64,000 nucleotides of DNA from UBA5972 sp964600965 (GTDB lineage: Bacteria; Pseudomonadota; Alphaproteobacteria; Rhodobacterales; Rhodobacteraceae), in assembly GCA_964600965.1 (NCBI GenBank), contig CAZRLO010000001.1, positions 1 through 64,000 on the forward strand. Reading direction: 5' to 3'. The translations under genes were made by a program, and so were the position numbers. Below, one piece after another: positions 52,930 through 61,158 of the stretch; the first letter of the stretch is position 1; each line of letters begins with the position of its first letter. The notes beneath the pieces were generated by a model. The model saw nothing but the letters and a program-made list of their open reading frames with translations, ran no database searches and was not told where the DNA came from.

Positions 52930-53591
52930 CCGCCGGTCGCTACCAGTTGCCAGTTCGGATCATCGCTGCCCATGATCCGGGCAAAGGTCCAGACATCTTT
53001 CTGGCGCTTCACCTCATCGGGGTTGCCTTCGACGATCTCGCCGGCAGTGTCGCGCACGACCGAGGTCAGCTCGCCCACGAACTTGATCGTGACCTCGCCC
53101 TCGCCCGACTTCTTGTCGAACGTGGCGTCGGTAAGTTTCAGTTCGCGCACGCCAACGAAATTCGCGTCGACTTTCAGGCCCTCGGATTCGCGGGACTCGA
53201 CCACATTTGCGAAACTGGTGAAAACATCGTCCGACAGGAATTGCCGCAGCGTTTTCAGATCGCCGCCCTCGAATGCCATCAGGATCATCTCGTAGGCGCC
53301 GCGCGCACCGTTCAGAAAATCGCTGACGCCGAAATCCGGTTCGGCCACTTTCATTGCCGCAAGGGCCTTGCCCGACGCGCTTTTGACATCGGTGTGATCG
53401 GCGATATCCAGATCGACCCCGCCCTCGATCACCGCGAATTCACGACGCGGCGCAACGGGTTTGCCCGCCGGTTCGTTCGCCACCGGGGGTTTTTCGAACC
53501 CCTCGCGGGTTCCCAGCACGTTTTTGAGCCGCAGAATCAGAAACAGGGCAATTCCTGCCAGCACCAAAAGCTGTAGAACAGCGGAATTCAT
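52926..53591 (-). CDS. timA: Tim44/TimA family protein
   Basis: A 221-aa inner-membrane protein. It has an N-terminal membrane helix (LQLLVLAGIALFLILRL), a variable charged linker, and a C-terminal Tim44-like domain (FLNGARGAYEMILMAFEGGD, LKTLRQFLSDDVF, VKRQKDVWTFARIMGSDDPN). This is the alphaproteobacterial relative of mitochondrial Tim44 and the ribosomal mL45 family; its bacterial role is not settled. The ATG at 53591 begins the membrane helix directly; a longer frame is open but unlikely. It heads the operon timA-mltA-smr and is divergent from fxsA. Confidence 0.93.
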   Translation of the reverse strand: MNSAVLQLLVLAGIALFLILRLKNVLGTREGFEKPPVANEPAGKPVAPRREFAVIEGGVDLDIADHTDVKSASGKALAAMKVAEPDFGVSDFLNGARGAYEMILMAFEGGDLKTLRQFLSDDVFTSFANVVESRESEGLKVDANFVGVRELKLTDATFDKKSGEGEVTIKFVGELTSVVRDTAGEIVEGNPDEVKRQKDVWTFARIMGSDDPNWQLVATGG

Positions 53592-53709
53592 GAACGGTAT
53601 CTCCAGAATCTTTGCATGCAGGCTTGGAACCCGCTTCGATTTGCACATATGTATGTCAGGGTTGTGGTCAAGTCTACCACGCCACGGCGCGAAAGGACCG
53701 GAAATCACC

Positions 53710-54201
53710 ATGTGGCTGTTTTTGCTGTTCGTCGCGGTGCCGATCATCGAGATCGCGTTGTTTATTCAGGTTGGCGGCTTTATCGGGCTATGGCCGACGC
53801 TGGCGATTGTTGTTCTTACCGCGATGATCGGGACGGCCCTGATGCGCACGCAGGGCATTCAGGCGCTGAACCGGCTTCAGGCCGCGGTTTCCACGGGCGG
53901 CAATCCGGCGGACCCGATGATTCAGGGGGCCATGATTCTGGTCGCCGGGATCTTGCTGCTGACGCCCGGATTTTTCACCGACACGGCCGGGTTTCTGCTG
54001 TTGTTGCCGCCGTTTCGCCGCGCCCTGATCAGGTGGGGTGCCGCGCGCATTACCACTGGCGGGTTTTCATTTTCGGCCACACCGCCCGCGCCCGAACCGC
54101 GATCCGGCAATCGTGGTGACGTGATCGATGGCGAGTATTCGGTGGTCGACGATTCAACCGGGCCCCGCCCCGAAAATCCATCTGGCTGGACAAAGCATTG
54201 A
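53710..54201 (+). CDS. fxsA: FxsA family membrane protein
   Basis: A 163-aa inner-membrane protein with the FxsA pattern MWLFLLFVAVPIIEIALFIQ, followed by TRTQG-like (LMRTQGIQALNRLQ) and ILLLTPGFFTDTAGFLLLLP. Overproduced FxsA relieves T7 exclusion by F plasmid in E. coli; the normal role is unknown. The C-terminal tail is hydrophilic and variable. The ATG at 53710 is the family start. It is followed by secB, the usual neighbour in this order. Confidence 0.95.
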   Translation: MWLFLLFVAVPIIEIALFIQVGGFIGLWPTLAIVVLTAMIGTALMRTQGIQALNRLQAAVSTGGNPADPMIQGAMILVAGILLLTPGFFTDTAGFLLLLPPFRRALIRWGAARITTGGFSFSATPPAPEPRSGNRGDVIDGEYSVVDDSTGPRPENPSGWTKH

Positions 54202-54286
54202 AACAAAACGGGTTTCTCTGATTGTGGCAGCGGGATTGACCTGCTAGTCATGGCGCCGGACACACCACCCCATTCAGGAGCTTTCC

Positions 54287-54781
54287 ATGGCTGAAGAAAC
54301 CGCCGCCGCGAACAACGCGGCGCAGCAACCCCGGATGCAGATCACCGGTCAGTTTATCCGTGACATGTCATTCGAAAATGTCGCCGCGCAAAAATCGCTG
54401 ACCGGGAACCTCAACCCCGAGATTCAGGTGCAGGTCAATCTCGACGCCCGAAAACGCGAGAATGACTCCAATTTCGAGGTTCTGATCAAGCTCAACATCG
54501 AATCCAAAAGCAAAGAGGCGGACGAGGTTCTTTTCATTCTGGAAATCGAATATGGTGGCCTGTTTCAGATTGAAAACGTGCCCGACGATCAGATGCACCC
54601 TTTCCTGTTAATCGAATGTCCGCGGATGATTTTCCCGTATCTGCGCCGGATCGTCAGCGATGTCACCCGCGATGGCGGTTTTCCGCCGCTGAATCTGGAA
54701 AACATCGATTTCATGAACCTGTACCGCCAGGAGGTGCAGCGCCGCGCCGAGGCCGAGAAGGTCGGACAGCCCATCGTCTGA
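54287..54781 (+). CDS. secB: protein-export chaperone SecB
   Basis: Homotetrameric cytoplasmic chaperone keeping preproteins unfolded for SecA. The 164-aa protein has ITGQFIRDMSFENVAAQKSL, the beta strands with VQVNLDARKRE, and the conserved end LLIECPRMIFPYLRRIVSDV, TRDGGFPPLNLENIDFMNLY. AGGAG precedes the ATG at a normal distance. It is convergent with dnaQ, with only 6 bp between the stops. Confidence 0.97.
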   Translation: MAEETAAANNAAQQPRMQITGQFIRDMSFENVAAQKSLTGNLNPEIQVQVNLDARKRENDSNFEVLIKLNIESKSKEADEVLFILEIEYGGLFQIENVPDDQMHPFLLIECPRMIFPYLRRIVSDVTRDGGFPPLNLENIDFMNLYRQEVQRRAEAEKVGQPIV

Positions 54782-54787
54782 TCCGGC

Positions 54788-55492
54788 TCAGTTCGAACCA
54801 AATTTCGACCATAGCGGCGCCTTGCCCAGCGACTTGACGAATTCGGCGTGCCGTTGCAATTCGTCCGGGGTCAGGCGCGGTGGCAACGCCTTTTCGCGCT
54901 TGCTGGTTCGCTCGGTGTCTTCGGGCGTACCGGCGTGCGACGTGCCCGCGAGATGCGCCGCGTCCAGCCCGAAATCCGGTTGCCTGCCGCCGATCAATTC
55001 CAGATAGACCTCGGCCAGCAACTCGCTGTCCAGCAACGCGCCGTGTTTTTCGCGGACCGAGTTGTCAACGCCAAAGCGTCGGCACAGGGCATCCAACGAG
55101 TTCTGCGCACCGGGATACTTGCGCCGCGCGATTTCCAGCGTGTCCAACGCCTGATCGGGTGGCAGGCGGTCGCGTTGTGCCCAGACCAGCTCGGCGTTCA
55201 GAAACTTCATGTCGAACGAGGCGTTGTGAATCACCAGCTTGGCGTCGCCGATGAAGTCCAGAAATGCCTGCGCGATACTGGCAAAGACCGGTTTGTCGGC
55301 CAGAAACGCATCCCCCAGACCATGCACCGCAAAAGCGCCTTCGGGCATCGAGCGTTCGGGGTTGATGTACTGGTGATAGACCTTGCCCGACGGCATGTGG
55401 TTCAACAACTCGATCGCGCCGATCTCCACGATCCGGTCGCCGGTCGCGGGGTCCAGTCCGGTCGTCTCGGTATCCAGTACAATCTCACGCAT
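54788..55492 (-). CDS. dnaQ: DNA polymerase III epsilon subunit (3'-5' exonuclease)
   Basis: Proofreading subunit of the replicative polymerase. The 234-aa DEDDh exonuclease has ExoI IVLDTETTGLDP with Asp7 and Glu9, ExoII VIHNASFDMKFLNAEL, and ExoIII HGALLDSELLAEVYLELIGG. The C-terminal tail differs from E. coli and is the alphaproteobacterial form. Its start overlaps the coaE stop by 8 bp, so it ends the operon maf-aroE-coaE-dnaQ. Confidence 0.97.
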   Translation of the reverse strand: MREIVLDTETTGLDPATGDRIVEIGAIELLNHMPSGKVYHQYINPERSMPEGAFAVHGLGDAFLADKPVFASIAQAFLDFIGDAKLVIHNASFDMKFLNAELVWAQRDRLPPDQALDTLEIARRKYPGAQNSLDALCRRFGVDNSVREKHGALLDSELLAEVYLELIGGRQPDFGLDAAHLAGTSHAGTPEDTERTSKREKALPPRLTPDELQRHAEFVKSLGKAPLWSKFGSN

Positions 55493-56102
55493 CGGGGCCT
55501 GTCCCGTCTTTCAGTTCCGCCAACAGCTTTGCCACGGCGGTGCGGGCCGGGGCAAGCGATGTGGTCTGGATGACGTAATCCGCGCGCGCGCGCTTTTCCG
55601 GATCGGGCGTCTGGCTTGCAAGAATCCGCGCAAAATGCGCCGGCGTCATTTCCGCGCGCGCCAATACGCGCTGGCGCTGCACGTCGGCTGGGGCCGAAAC
55701 GACCAGCGTTGCATCCACACCCGACTCGCCGCCGGTTTCAAACAACAGTGGGATATCGACCACGACCAGCCATTCGCCGCTTTTCCGTGCCGCCCGAACG
55801 AATTCGGCCCGGTCCCGTGCGACCAGCGGATGGATCAGCGCCTCGATCCGGCCCATCGCGGTCGGGTCGGTGGCGATGATGTTCCGCAAGGCGGCGCGAT
55901 CGACCCCACTGTCGTTGATCGCTTGCGGAAACAGATCGGCGATCCGCGCCGTTCCTGCCGCCCCGGAGGCGTACAGACGATGTACCGCTGCATCAGCATC
56001 CCATACCGGAATTCCGAATTCGCGAAAAAACCCTGCCGTGGTCGATTTTCCCATACCGATGGAACCGGTCAGCCCCAGAACAAAGGGTCGGTTCCCGGTC
56101 AC
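55485..56102 (-). CDS. coaE: dephospho-CoA kinase
   Basis: Last step of coenzyme A synthesis. The 205-aa protein starts with GTG in a GTGA overlap with the aroE stop and has the P-loop GLTGSIGMGKST at residues 10-21, then VWDADAAVHRLY, the substrate region HPLVARDR and DIPLLFETG. The ORF is open further upstream, but that part overlaps aroE and is not family-like, so the GTG is preferred. Confidence 0.96.
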   Translation of the reverse strand: MTGNRPFVLGLTGSIGMGKSTTAGFFREFGIPVWDADAAVHRLYASGAAGTARIADLFPQAINDSGVDRAALRNIIATDPTAMGRIEALIHPLVARDRAEFVRAARKSGEWLVVVDIPLLFETGGESGVDATLVVSAPADVQRQRVLARAEMTPAHFARILASQTPDPEKRARADYVIQTTSLAPARTAVAKLLAELKDGTGPDA

Positions 56103-56935
56103 GGCTCCAGCACCCAGTCGCGCAGCGCCTGATCGACAGTTGGTTTCTTGCGGAACCACGCCTCAAATCCCGGCGCTGCCTGATGCAACAGCATTCCCAG
56201 ACCGTCCACGGTTTTGCATCCGGCGTCGCGGGCGGACTGCAACAATGGGGTTTCAAGCGGCGCATAGACGATATCGGTCACCAGTGAACCCGCCTTGATG
56301 GCCGCCAGATCAATGCTCAGCGCCGGTTGCCCGTTCATGCCAAGGGCGGTGGTGTTGGCCAACATCGCAACATCGCCAAGATGCTTGGCGACCGCATTCC
56401 AGCCAATCACGCGGGCGCGGGCGCCCAGTTTTTCCTGCAGGTTTTCGGCCCGCGCCGTGGTTCGGTTGGCCAGGATCAGTTCCGGCACGCCTTCGGCCAA
56501 CAAGGCCGAGGCGACCGCTCGCGCAGCCCCCCCGGCACCCAGCACCATCGCCGGCCCCGATGTCGGATTCCAGTCCGCCTGAAATTGCCGGATATTGGCG
56601 ATAAACCCGTATCCGTCGGTGTTGTCCGCATGAATGCGCCCGTCCTTGCGGAATGTCAGCGTGTTGGCCGCCCCGATCAGCGCGGCGCGATCCGTGACGT
56701 CATCTGCCAGTGCCAGCGCCAATTCCTTGAACGGAATCGTGACATTCACACCGCGAAAACCCAGTTGCGGCAAGGATTTCACCCCGGCGTCGAACGTGTC
56801 CCGCGTCAGCTCGATGGGCACATAATACCCCTCGATCCCGTATTTCCGCAGCCAGTAACCGTGCAGTTTGGGCGAAAGCGAATGGCCAACGGGCGCGCCG
56901 ATGACTCCGGCCAGGGGAATGCGTCCTGTGCTCAT
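56099..56935 (-). CDS. aroE: shikimate dehydrogenase
   Basis: NADP-dependent reduction of 3-dehydroshikimate in aromatic amino acid synthesis. The 278-aa protein has the substrate motif GAPVGHSLSPKLHGYWL, GVNVTIPFKE with the catalytic Lys, HADNTDGYGF with Asn/Asp, the cofactor motif VLGAGGAARAVASAL, and ANRTTARA. The ATG at 56935 overlaps the maf stop (ATGA) and is the family start; an upstream open frame is not. Confidence 0.97.
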   Translation of the reverse strand: MSTGRIPLAGVIGAPVGHSLSPKLHGYWLRKYGIEGYYVPIELTRDTFDAGVKSLPQLGFRGVNVTIPFKELALALADDVTDRAALIGAANTLTFRKDGRIHADNTDGYGFIANIRQFQADWNPTSGPAMVLGAGGAARAVASALLAEGVPELILANRTTARAENLQEKLGARARVIGWNAVAKHLGDVAMLANTTALGMNGQPALSIDLAAIKAGSLVTDIVYAPLETPLLQSARDAGCKTVDGLGMLLHQAAPGFEAWFRKKPTVDQALRDWVLEP

Positions 56936-57531
56936 GACTCTATGTTTCCCGTGTCGCTCAGGTAGTTCAGAACCTCGATCAGCGGCAGTCCCAGCACGGT
57001 GAAGTAATCCCCGTCGATTTTCGAAAACAACCGCGCACCTTCGGTTTCCAGTTGGTAACCGCCAACGGACTGCATCACAACCCGGCCGTTCCGCGCCAGA
57101 TAGGAACGCTGGTAGGTCTCTGACAGATCCCGCATCCAAAGCCGGGCCCGGCCAATGTGCCGCCACAATGGCTGTCCGTCGCGCGCAATCACGGCAGCGG
57201 AAAACAGCGAGTGCTGCTGCCCGGCAAGCTGGCGCAGATGTTCGCGGGCTTCGTCGATATCGTTCGGTTTGCTCAGAACCCTGCCGGCGATTTCCAGCAC
57301 CTGATCGGCGCCGATCACGATCGCACCCGGATTTTTTTGCGAAATCCGAACCGCCTTCACCTCGGCCAGTGCGTCGGCAAGGTCACGCGGCGATGTTCCA
57401 TCAGCCAGCAGGGATTCCTTAACCGCGTCTTCATCAATTCGCGCGACGCTGGTTTCAAAGGCCACGCCCGCGGCCGCCAACATCTGCTGTCGGACCGCCG
57501 AACCCGACGCAAGGATGATCGGTGCTGTCAT
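56932..57531 (-). CDS. maf: Maf-like nucleotide pyrophosphatase
   Basis: House-cleaning pyrophosphatase acting on non-canonical nucleoside triphosphates. The 199-aa protein has ILASGSAVRQQML, IVIGADQVLEIAG, SKPNDIDEAREHLRQLAGQQ, and the end of the family with GLPLIEVLNYL. It is the first gene of the operon maf-aroE-coaE-dnaQ and borders the probable replication origin, the same arrangement as in Caulobacter. Confidence 0.95.
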   Translation of the reverse strand: MTAPIILASGSAVRQQMLAAAGVAFETSVARIDEDAVKESLLADGTSPRDLADALAEVKAVRISQKNPGAIVIGADQVLEIAGRVLSKPNDIDEAREHLRQLAGQQHSLFSAAVIARDGQPLWRHIGRARLWMRDLSETYQRSYLARNGRVVMQSVGGYQLETEGARLFSKIDGDYFTVLGLPLIEVLNYLSDTGNIES

Positions 57532-57954
57532 GGGGCAAGTCTGTGGATATCAGCGCGCGATGGCAAGGGACGAACCGTGGTTCATCCCCGGCAATTCCCG
57601 CGGGGCGGTGAATTCTCCTCGATTTGCCGAAATCGTCCCGGATTTTCGCACAGGGAACCGAATTGTCCCACGTTGTGGAACATTCATGCAAGTTCCGTCT
57701 CCAAAAGTTATCCCGATTCACTTCAGCCATTGATGCCCGGATAATGCCACCATAAACCGTTGATATATAGCAATTATACTGTAACACTCAACATCGGTTC
57801 GGAATTTTCCCTCTCGCAATCCCTTTTTCTAACCGCCAAGGAACAAGTGTGTAATTGCGGGATATCCCCTTTCGCACCGTGCCTACAGAATCTACAACTT
57901 TCTCTTTCTTATATTATTGGTAAGATGAGCCGAAACCCAAGCACCGGAGCCCCG
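57532..57954. other. probable chromosomal replication origin (oriC)
   Basis: A 423-bp gene-free region between divergent maf and hemJ. DnaA-box-like 9-mers (consensus TTATCCACA) are ATATCCACA (minus strand, 57542-57550), TTTCGCACA (57644-57652), TGTTCCACA (minus, 57674-57682), TTATCCCGA (57708-57716) and TTATCCGGG (minus, 57736-57744). Next comes an A/T-rich segment at about 57752-57790 that could unwind, then a second at 57893-57922. GANTC methylation sites occur at 57715 and 57888. The neighbours maf-aroE-coaE-dnaQ on one side and hemJ-rho-mnmE-mnmG-rsmG-parA on the other match the Caulobacter origin. Boxes are imperfect, so this is an inference. Confidence 0.6.
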
Positions 57955-58407
57955 ATGATGAGCGATATCCTCGCGTTGATTTATCCCTGGGTCAAAAGCC
58001 TGCACCTGATTGCCGTGATAAGCTGGATGGCCGGATTGCTGTATCTTCCGCGGCTGTTCGTCTATCACACCGAGGCGGCGGAGAATGATCCGCAGCGCGC
58101 GGTTTTTTCAAAGATGGAAACCCGCCTGCTGCGGATGATCATGAACCCGGCCATGATCGCGACCTGGGTTTTTGGTCTGACGCTCGTACTCACGCCCGGC
58201 ATTGTCGATTGGTCAGTGGGCTGGCCCTGGGTCAAGGCGGCGATGGTGATCCTGCTAAGCTGGTTTCATCATTGGTTGGGCCGACAGCGGTCGATGTTGG
58301 CCAAGGGCACCTGCGCCGTCCCGGCGCGCCGGTTTCGCCTGATGAACGAACTGCCGACCGCCGCGATGGTGGTGATCGTGGTCATGGTCATCGCCCGCCC
58401 GTTCTGA
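57955..58407 (+). CDS. hemJ: protoporphyrinogen oxidase HemJ
   Basis: Inner-membrane enzyme oxidising protoporphyrinogen IX to protoporphyrin IX. The 150-aa protein has four membrane helices and the family N-terminus PWVKSLHLIAVISWMAGLLY, then LPRLFVYHTE with the conserved His and Arg residues, KMETRLLRMIMNPAM, and RFRLMNELPTAAMV. Tandem ATG codons at 57955 and 57958 follow GGAG; an open frame from 57760 covers the origin region and is not family-like. It lies upstream of rho. Confidence 0.94.
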   Translation: MMSDILALIYPWVKSLHLIAVISWMAGLLYLPRLFVYHTEAAENDPQRAVFSKMETRLLRMIMNPAMIATWVFGLTLVLTPGIVDWSVGWPWVKAAMVILLSWFHHWLGRQRSMLAKGTCAVPARRFRLMNELPTAAMVVIVVMVIARPF

Positions 58408-58415
58408 CGCGCGGT

Positions 58416-58443
58416 TTGACATTCTTAACCCAACGCGTGTAAA
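58416..58443 (+). promoter_or_regulatory. candidate sigma-70 promoter of rho
   Basis: A perfect TTGACA at 58416-58421 is followed after 16 bp by TGTAAA (4 of 6 to TATAAT), about 95 bp before the rho start. It begins 8 bp after the hemJ stop. The leader between it and rho could hold autoregulatory sequence, as known for rho in other bacteria. Confidence 0.45.
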
Positions 58444-58538
58444 GCAGCGCCAGTCTGGCCATTCGGCCGCCAAAGACGTCTCCGAACCGAAAACCTTTAA
58501 TCCGCCGGGCGTGGTCCGGCGTCGACGCGAAAGTACCC

Positions 58539-59810
58539 ATGTCCCAGGAAAAATTGTTCCTTTCGGAACTCAAAGCCACCAGCCCCGCCGACCTGCTTAA
58601 AATGGCGGAAAAGCTTGAGATCGAGAATGCGTCGACCATGCGCAAGGGCGACATGATGTTCGCCATTCTGAAGGAAAACGCCGAGGACGGGGTCGAGATT
58701 TCAGGCGATGGTGTGCTGGAAGTCATGCAGGACGGCTTCGGCTTTCTGCGGTCGCCCGAGGCGAATTATCTGCCCGGCCCGGACGACATTTACATCAGCC
58801 CCAGTCAGATCCGGAAATTCTCGCTCAGAACCGGCGATACGGTCGAGGGGGTGATCAGGGCGCCGCAGGAAAACGAGCGCTACTTTGCGCTGGTCAAAGT
58901 CTCGCAGATCAATTTTTCCGACCCCGACAAAGCCAAGCACAAGGTGCATTTCGACAACCTGACCCCGCTTTATCCCGACGAGCGGCTGATCATGGAGATC
59001 GAGGATCCGACCATAAAGGACAAGACCGCGCGGGTAATCGATCTGGTCGCCCCCATCGGCAAGGGCCAGCGTTCGCTTGTCGTCGCACCGCCGCGGACCG
59101 GTAAGACGGTGATCCTGCAAAATATCGCCCACTCGGTAGCCATGAACCACCCGGAGGTCTACCTGATCGTTCTGCTAATCGATGAGCGGCCGGAAGAGGT
59201 GACCGACATGCAGCGCTCGGTCAAGGGCGAAGTCGTGTCTTCAACCTTTGACGAACCGGCAACCCGCCACGTTGCGGTCGCCGAAATGGTGATCGAAAAG
59301 GCCAAGCGGCTGGTCGAACACAAGCGCGACGTGGTGATCCTGCTGGATTCAATCACCCGCCTTGGTCGCGCTTTCAACACGGTCGTCCCGTCGTCGGGCA
59401 AGGTGCTGACCGGCGGTGTCGATGCGAACGCCCTGCAACGGCCAAAACGCTTTTTCGGCGCGGCCCGGAACATCGAGGAAGGGGGCTCCCTTACCATCGT
59501 CGCAACTGCGCTGATCGAAACCGGCAGCCGCATGGACGAGGTGATCTTCGAAGAATTCAAGGGCACCGGCAACAGCGAGCTTGTGCTGGACCGCAAGGTT
59601 GCCGACAAACGGGTTTTCCCGGCCATCGACATTCTGAAATCCGGTACCCGGAAAGAGGAATTGCTGGTGGAAAAAGGCGACCTGACCAAGACCTTCGTTC
59701 TGCGCCGCATCCTGAACCCGATGGGCACGACGGACGCTATCGAATTCCTGCTGGGCAAACTGAAACAGACCAAATCAAACAGCGAATTCTTCGATTCGAT
59801 GAATACCTGA
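58539..59810 (+). CDS. rho: transcription termination factor Rho
   Basis: Hexameric RNA-dependent ATPase that ends transcription. The 423-aa protein has the N-terminal Rho_N helix bundle (LFLSELKATSPADLLKMAEK), the cold-shock-like RNA-binding domain (GVLEVMQDGFGFLRSPEANY, DIYISPSQIRKFSLRTGD), Walker A APPRTGKT at residues 183-190, VLLIDERPEEVTDMQR, the Q-loop and R-loop region (DSITRLGRAFN), and the end GKLKQTKSNSEFFDSMN. Confidence 0.97.
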   Translation: MSQEKLFLSELKATSPADLLKMAEKLEIENASTMRKGDMMFAILKENAEDGVEISGDGVLEVMQDGFGFLRSPEANYLPGPDDIYISPSQIRKFSLRTGDTVEGVIRAPQENERYFALVKVSQINFSDPDKAKHKVHFDNLTPLYPDERLIMEIEDPTIKDKTARVIDLVAPIGKGQRSLVVAPPRTGKTVILQNIAHSVAMNHPEVYLIVLLIDERPEEVTDMQRSVKGEVVSSTFDEPATRHVAVAEMVIEKAKRLVEHKRDVVILLDSITRLGRAFNTVVPSSGKVLTGGVDANALQRPKRFFGAARNIEEGGSLTIVATALIETGSRMDEVIFEEFKGTGNSELVLDRKVADKRVFPAIDILKSGTRKEELLVEKGDLTKTFVLRRILNPMGTTDAIEFLLGKLKQTKSNSEFFDSMNT

Positions 59811-59859
59811 TTTGCGGATTCCTCGCCGGGTCCGTAGTTTCTGATCCGGGAGCAGCGTC

Positions 59860-61155
59860 ATGGACACGATCTTTGCACTCGCCACCGGGCCGGGTATTGC
59901 CGGGCTTGCGGTCATTCGGGCGTCAGGCGGCGATAGCTGGGCCGTGGCGGCGAAGCTGGCCGGGCCCCTGCCCCCACCTCGCCAAATGGCGCTGCGCCGG
60001 ATATCCAGCCCTGCCCGCGGCCCTTTGGACGACGCGCTGGTAGTCTGTTTTGGCGCAGGCAACAGCTTTACCGGCGAAGATGTGGTAGAGTTTCACCTGC
60101 ACGGTTCCCCCGCCATCGTTGCCGCGATGTTGGCCGAGCTTGGCGAACAAAATGGCCTGCGACTGGCTGAACCCGGCGAATTTACCCGACGGGCGCTGGA
60201 AAACGGTTGCCTCGATCTGGCGCAGGTCGAAGGGCTGGGCGATCTCATCGCAGCCGAGACCGAGGCGCAGCGCCAGCAGGCCTTTCGCGTTTTCGACGGC
60301 GCGTTGGGTGCCAGGGCAAATACGTGGCGCGAGGCTTTGCTGAGGTCGGTTGCCCTGCTCGAAGCGACCATCGATTTCGCCGACGAAGAGGTTCCGGTCG
60401 ACGTCACGCCGGAAGTGGGCGCACTTGTCGGCAATACGTTGACGTCCCTGCGCGCCGAAAGCGCCGGCAGCCACGTTTCGGAACGTATTCGCGATGGTTT
60501 CGAGGTCGCGATCGTCGGGCCGCCGAATGTCGGCAAATCGACGTTGCTGAACCGTCTCGCCGGGCGCGACGCGGCGCTGACCTCGGAAATCGCCGGCACC
60601 ACGCGCGATGTGATCGAGGTGCGCATGGATCTGGGCGGGTTGCCGGTCACCCTGTTGGACACGGCGGGGATTCGTGAAACCGGGGACCCGATCGAAGGTC
60701 TGGGCGTTGCGCTGGCGATCAGGCGGGCCGAGGCGGCGGATTTGCGGGTCTTCCTGGTCCAGCCGGACGGGCCCGAGGCGTTCGGCACGGCGCGGCAACC
60801 CGACGATCTTGTGGTCACCGGGAAATCCGATATATTGCATGATTTCAAAGGCTTGGCTATTTCCGGGCTTACGGGCGACGGGATTTCGGACCTGATTGCC
60901 GCCATCGGACAGAAGCTTGGCCAAAGGGCTTCGCGGGCCGGGCTTGCGATCAATCTGCGGCATCGGCTTGCCATCGATCGCGCGATTTCGCGTTTGGAAT
61001 CGGCGCAGGATGTAGTATCAGGCGGCGCGGAGTCGGTGGAACTGGCGTCGGCCGACCTGCACCACGCGATCCGCGCGCTTGATTCGCTGATCGGTCGGGT
61101 GGATGTCGAGGATGTGCTGGACGAAATCTTTGCCCGGTTCTGCATTGGAAAATAG
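59860..61155 (+). CDS. mnmE: tRNA U34 modification GTPase MnmE
   Basis: With MnmG it makes the 5-(carboxy)aminomethyl group at wobble uridine 34. The 431-aa protein has an N-terminal tetrahydrofolate-binding domain (DTIFALATGPGIAGLAVIRA, FTGEDVVEFHLHGS), a G domain with GPPNVGKS at 220-227, DTAGIRET and a G4-like VTGKSD, and the C-terminal CIGK. The G4 motif normally reads NKxD; here the Asn is replaced (VTGKSD). It lies 3 bp upstream of mnmG. Confidence 0.96.
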   Translation: MDTIFALATGPGIAGLAVIRASGGDSWAVAAKLAGPLPPPRQMALRRISSPARGPLDDALVVCFGAGNSFTGEDVVEFHLHGSPAIVAAMLAELGEQNGLRLAEPGEFTRRALENGCLDLAQVEGLGDLIAAETEAQRQQAFRVFDGALGARANTWREALLRSVALLEATIDFADEEVPVDVTPEVGALVGNTLTSLRAESAGSHVSERIRDGFEVAIVGPPNVGKSTLLNRLAGRDAALTSEIAGTTRDVIEVRMDLGGLPVTLLDTAGIRETGDPIEGLGVALAIRRAEAADLRVFLVQPDGPEAFGTARQPDDLVVTGKSDILHDFKGLAISGLTGDGISDLIAAIGQKLGQRASRAGLAINLRHRLAIDRAISRLESAQDVVSGGAESVELASADLHHAIRALDSLIGRVDVEDVLDEIFARFCIGK

Positions 61156-61158
61156 GGA

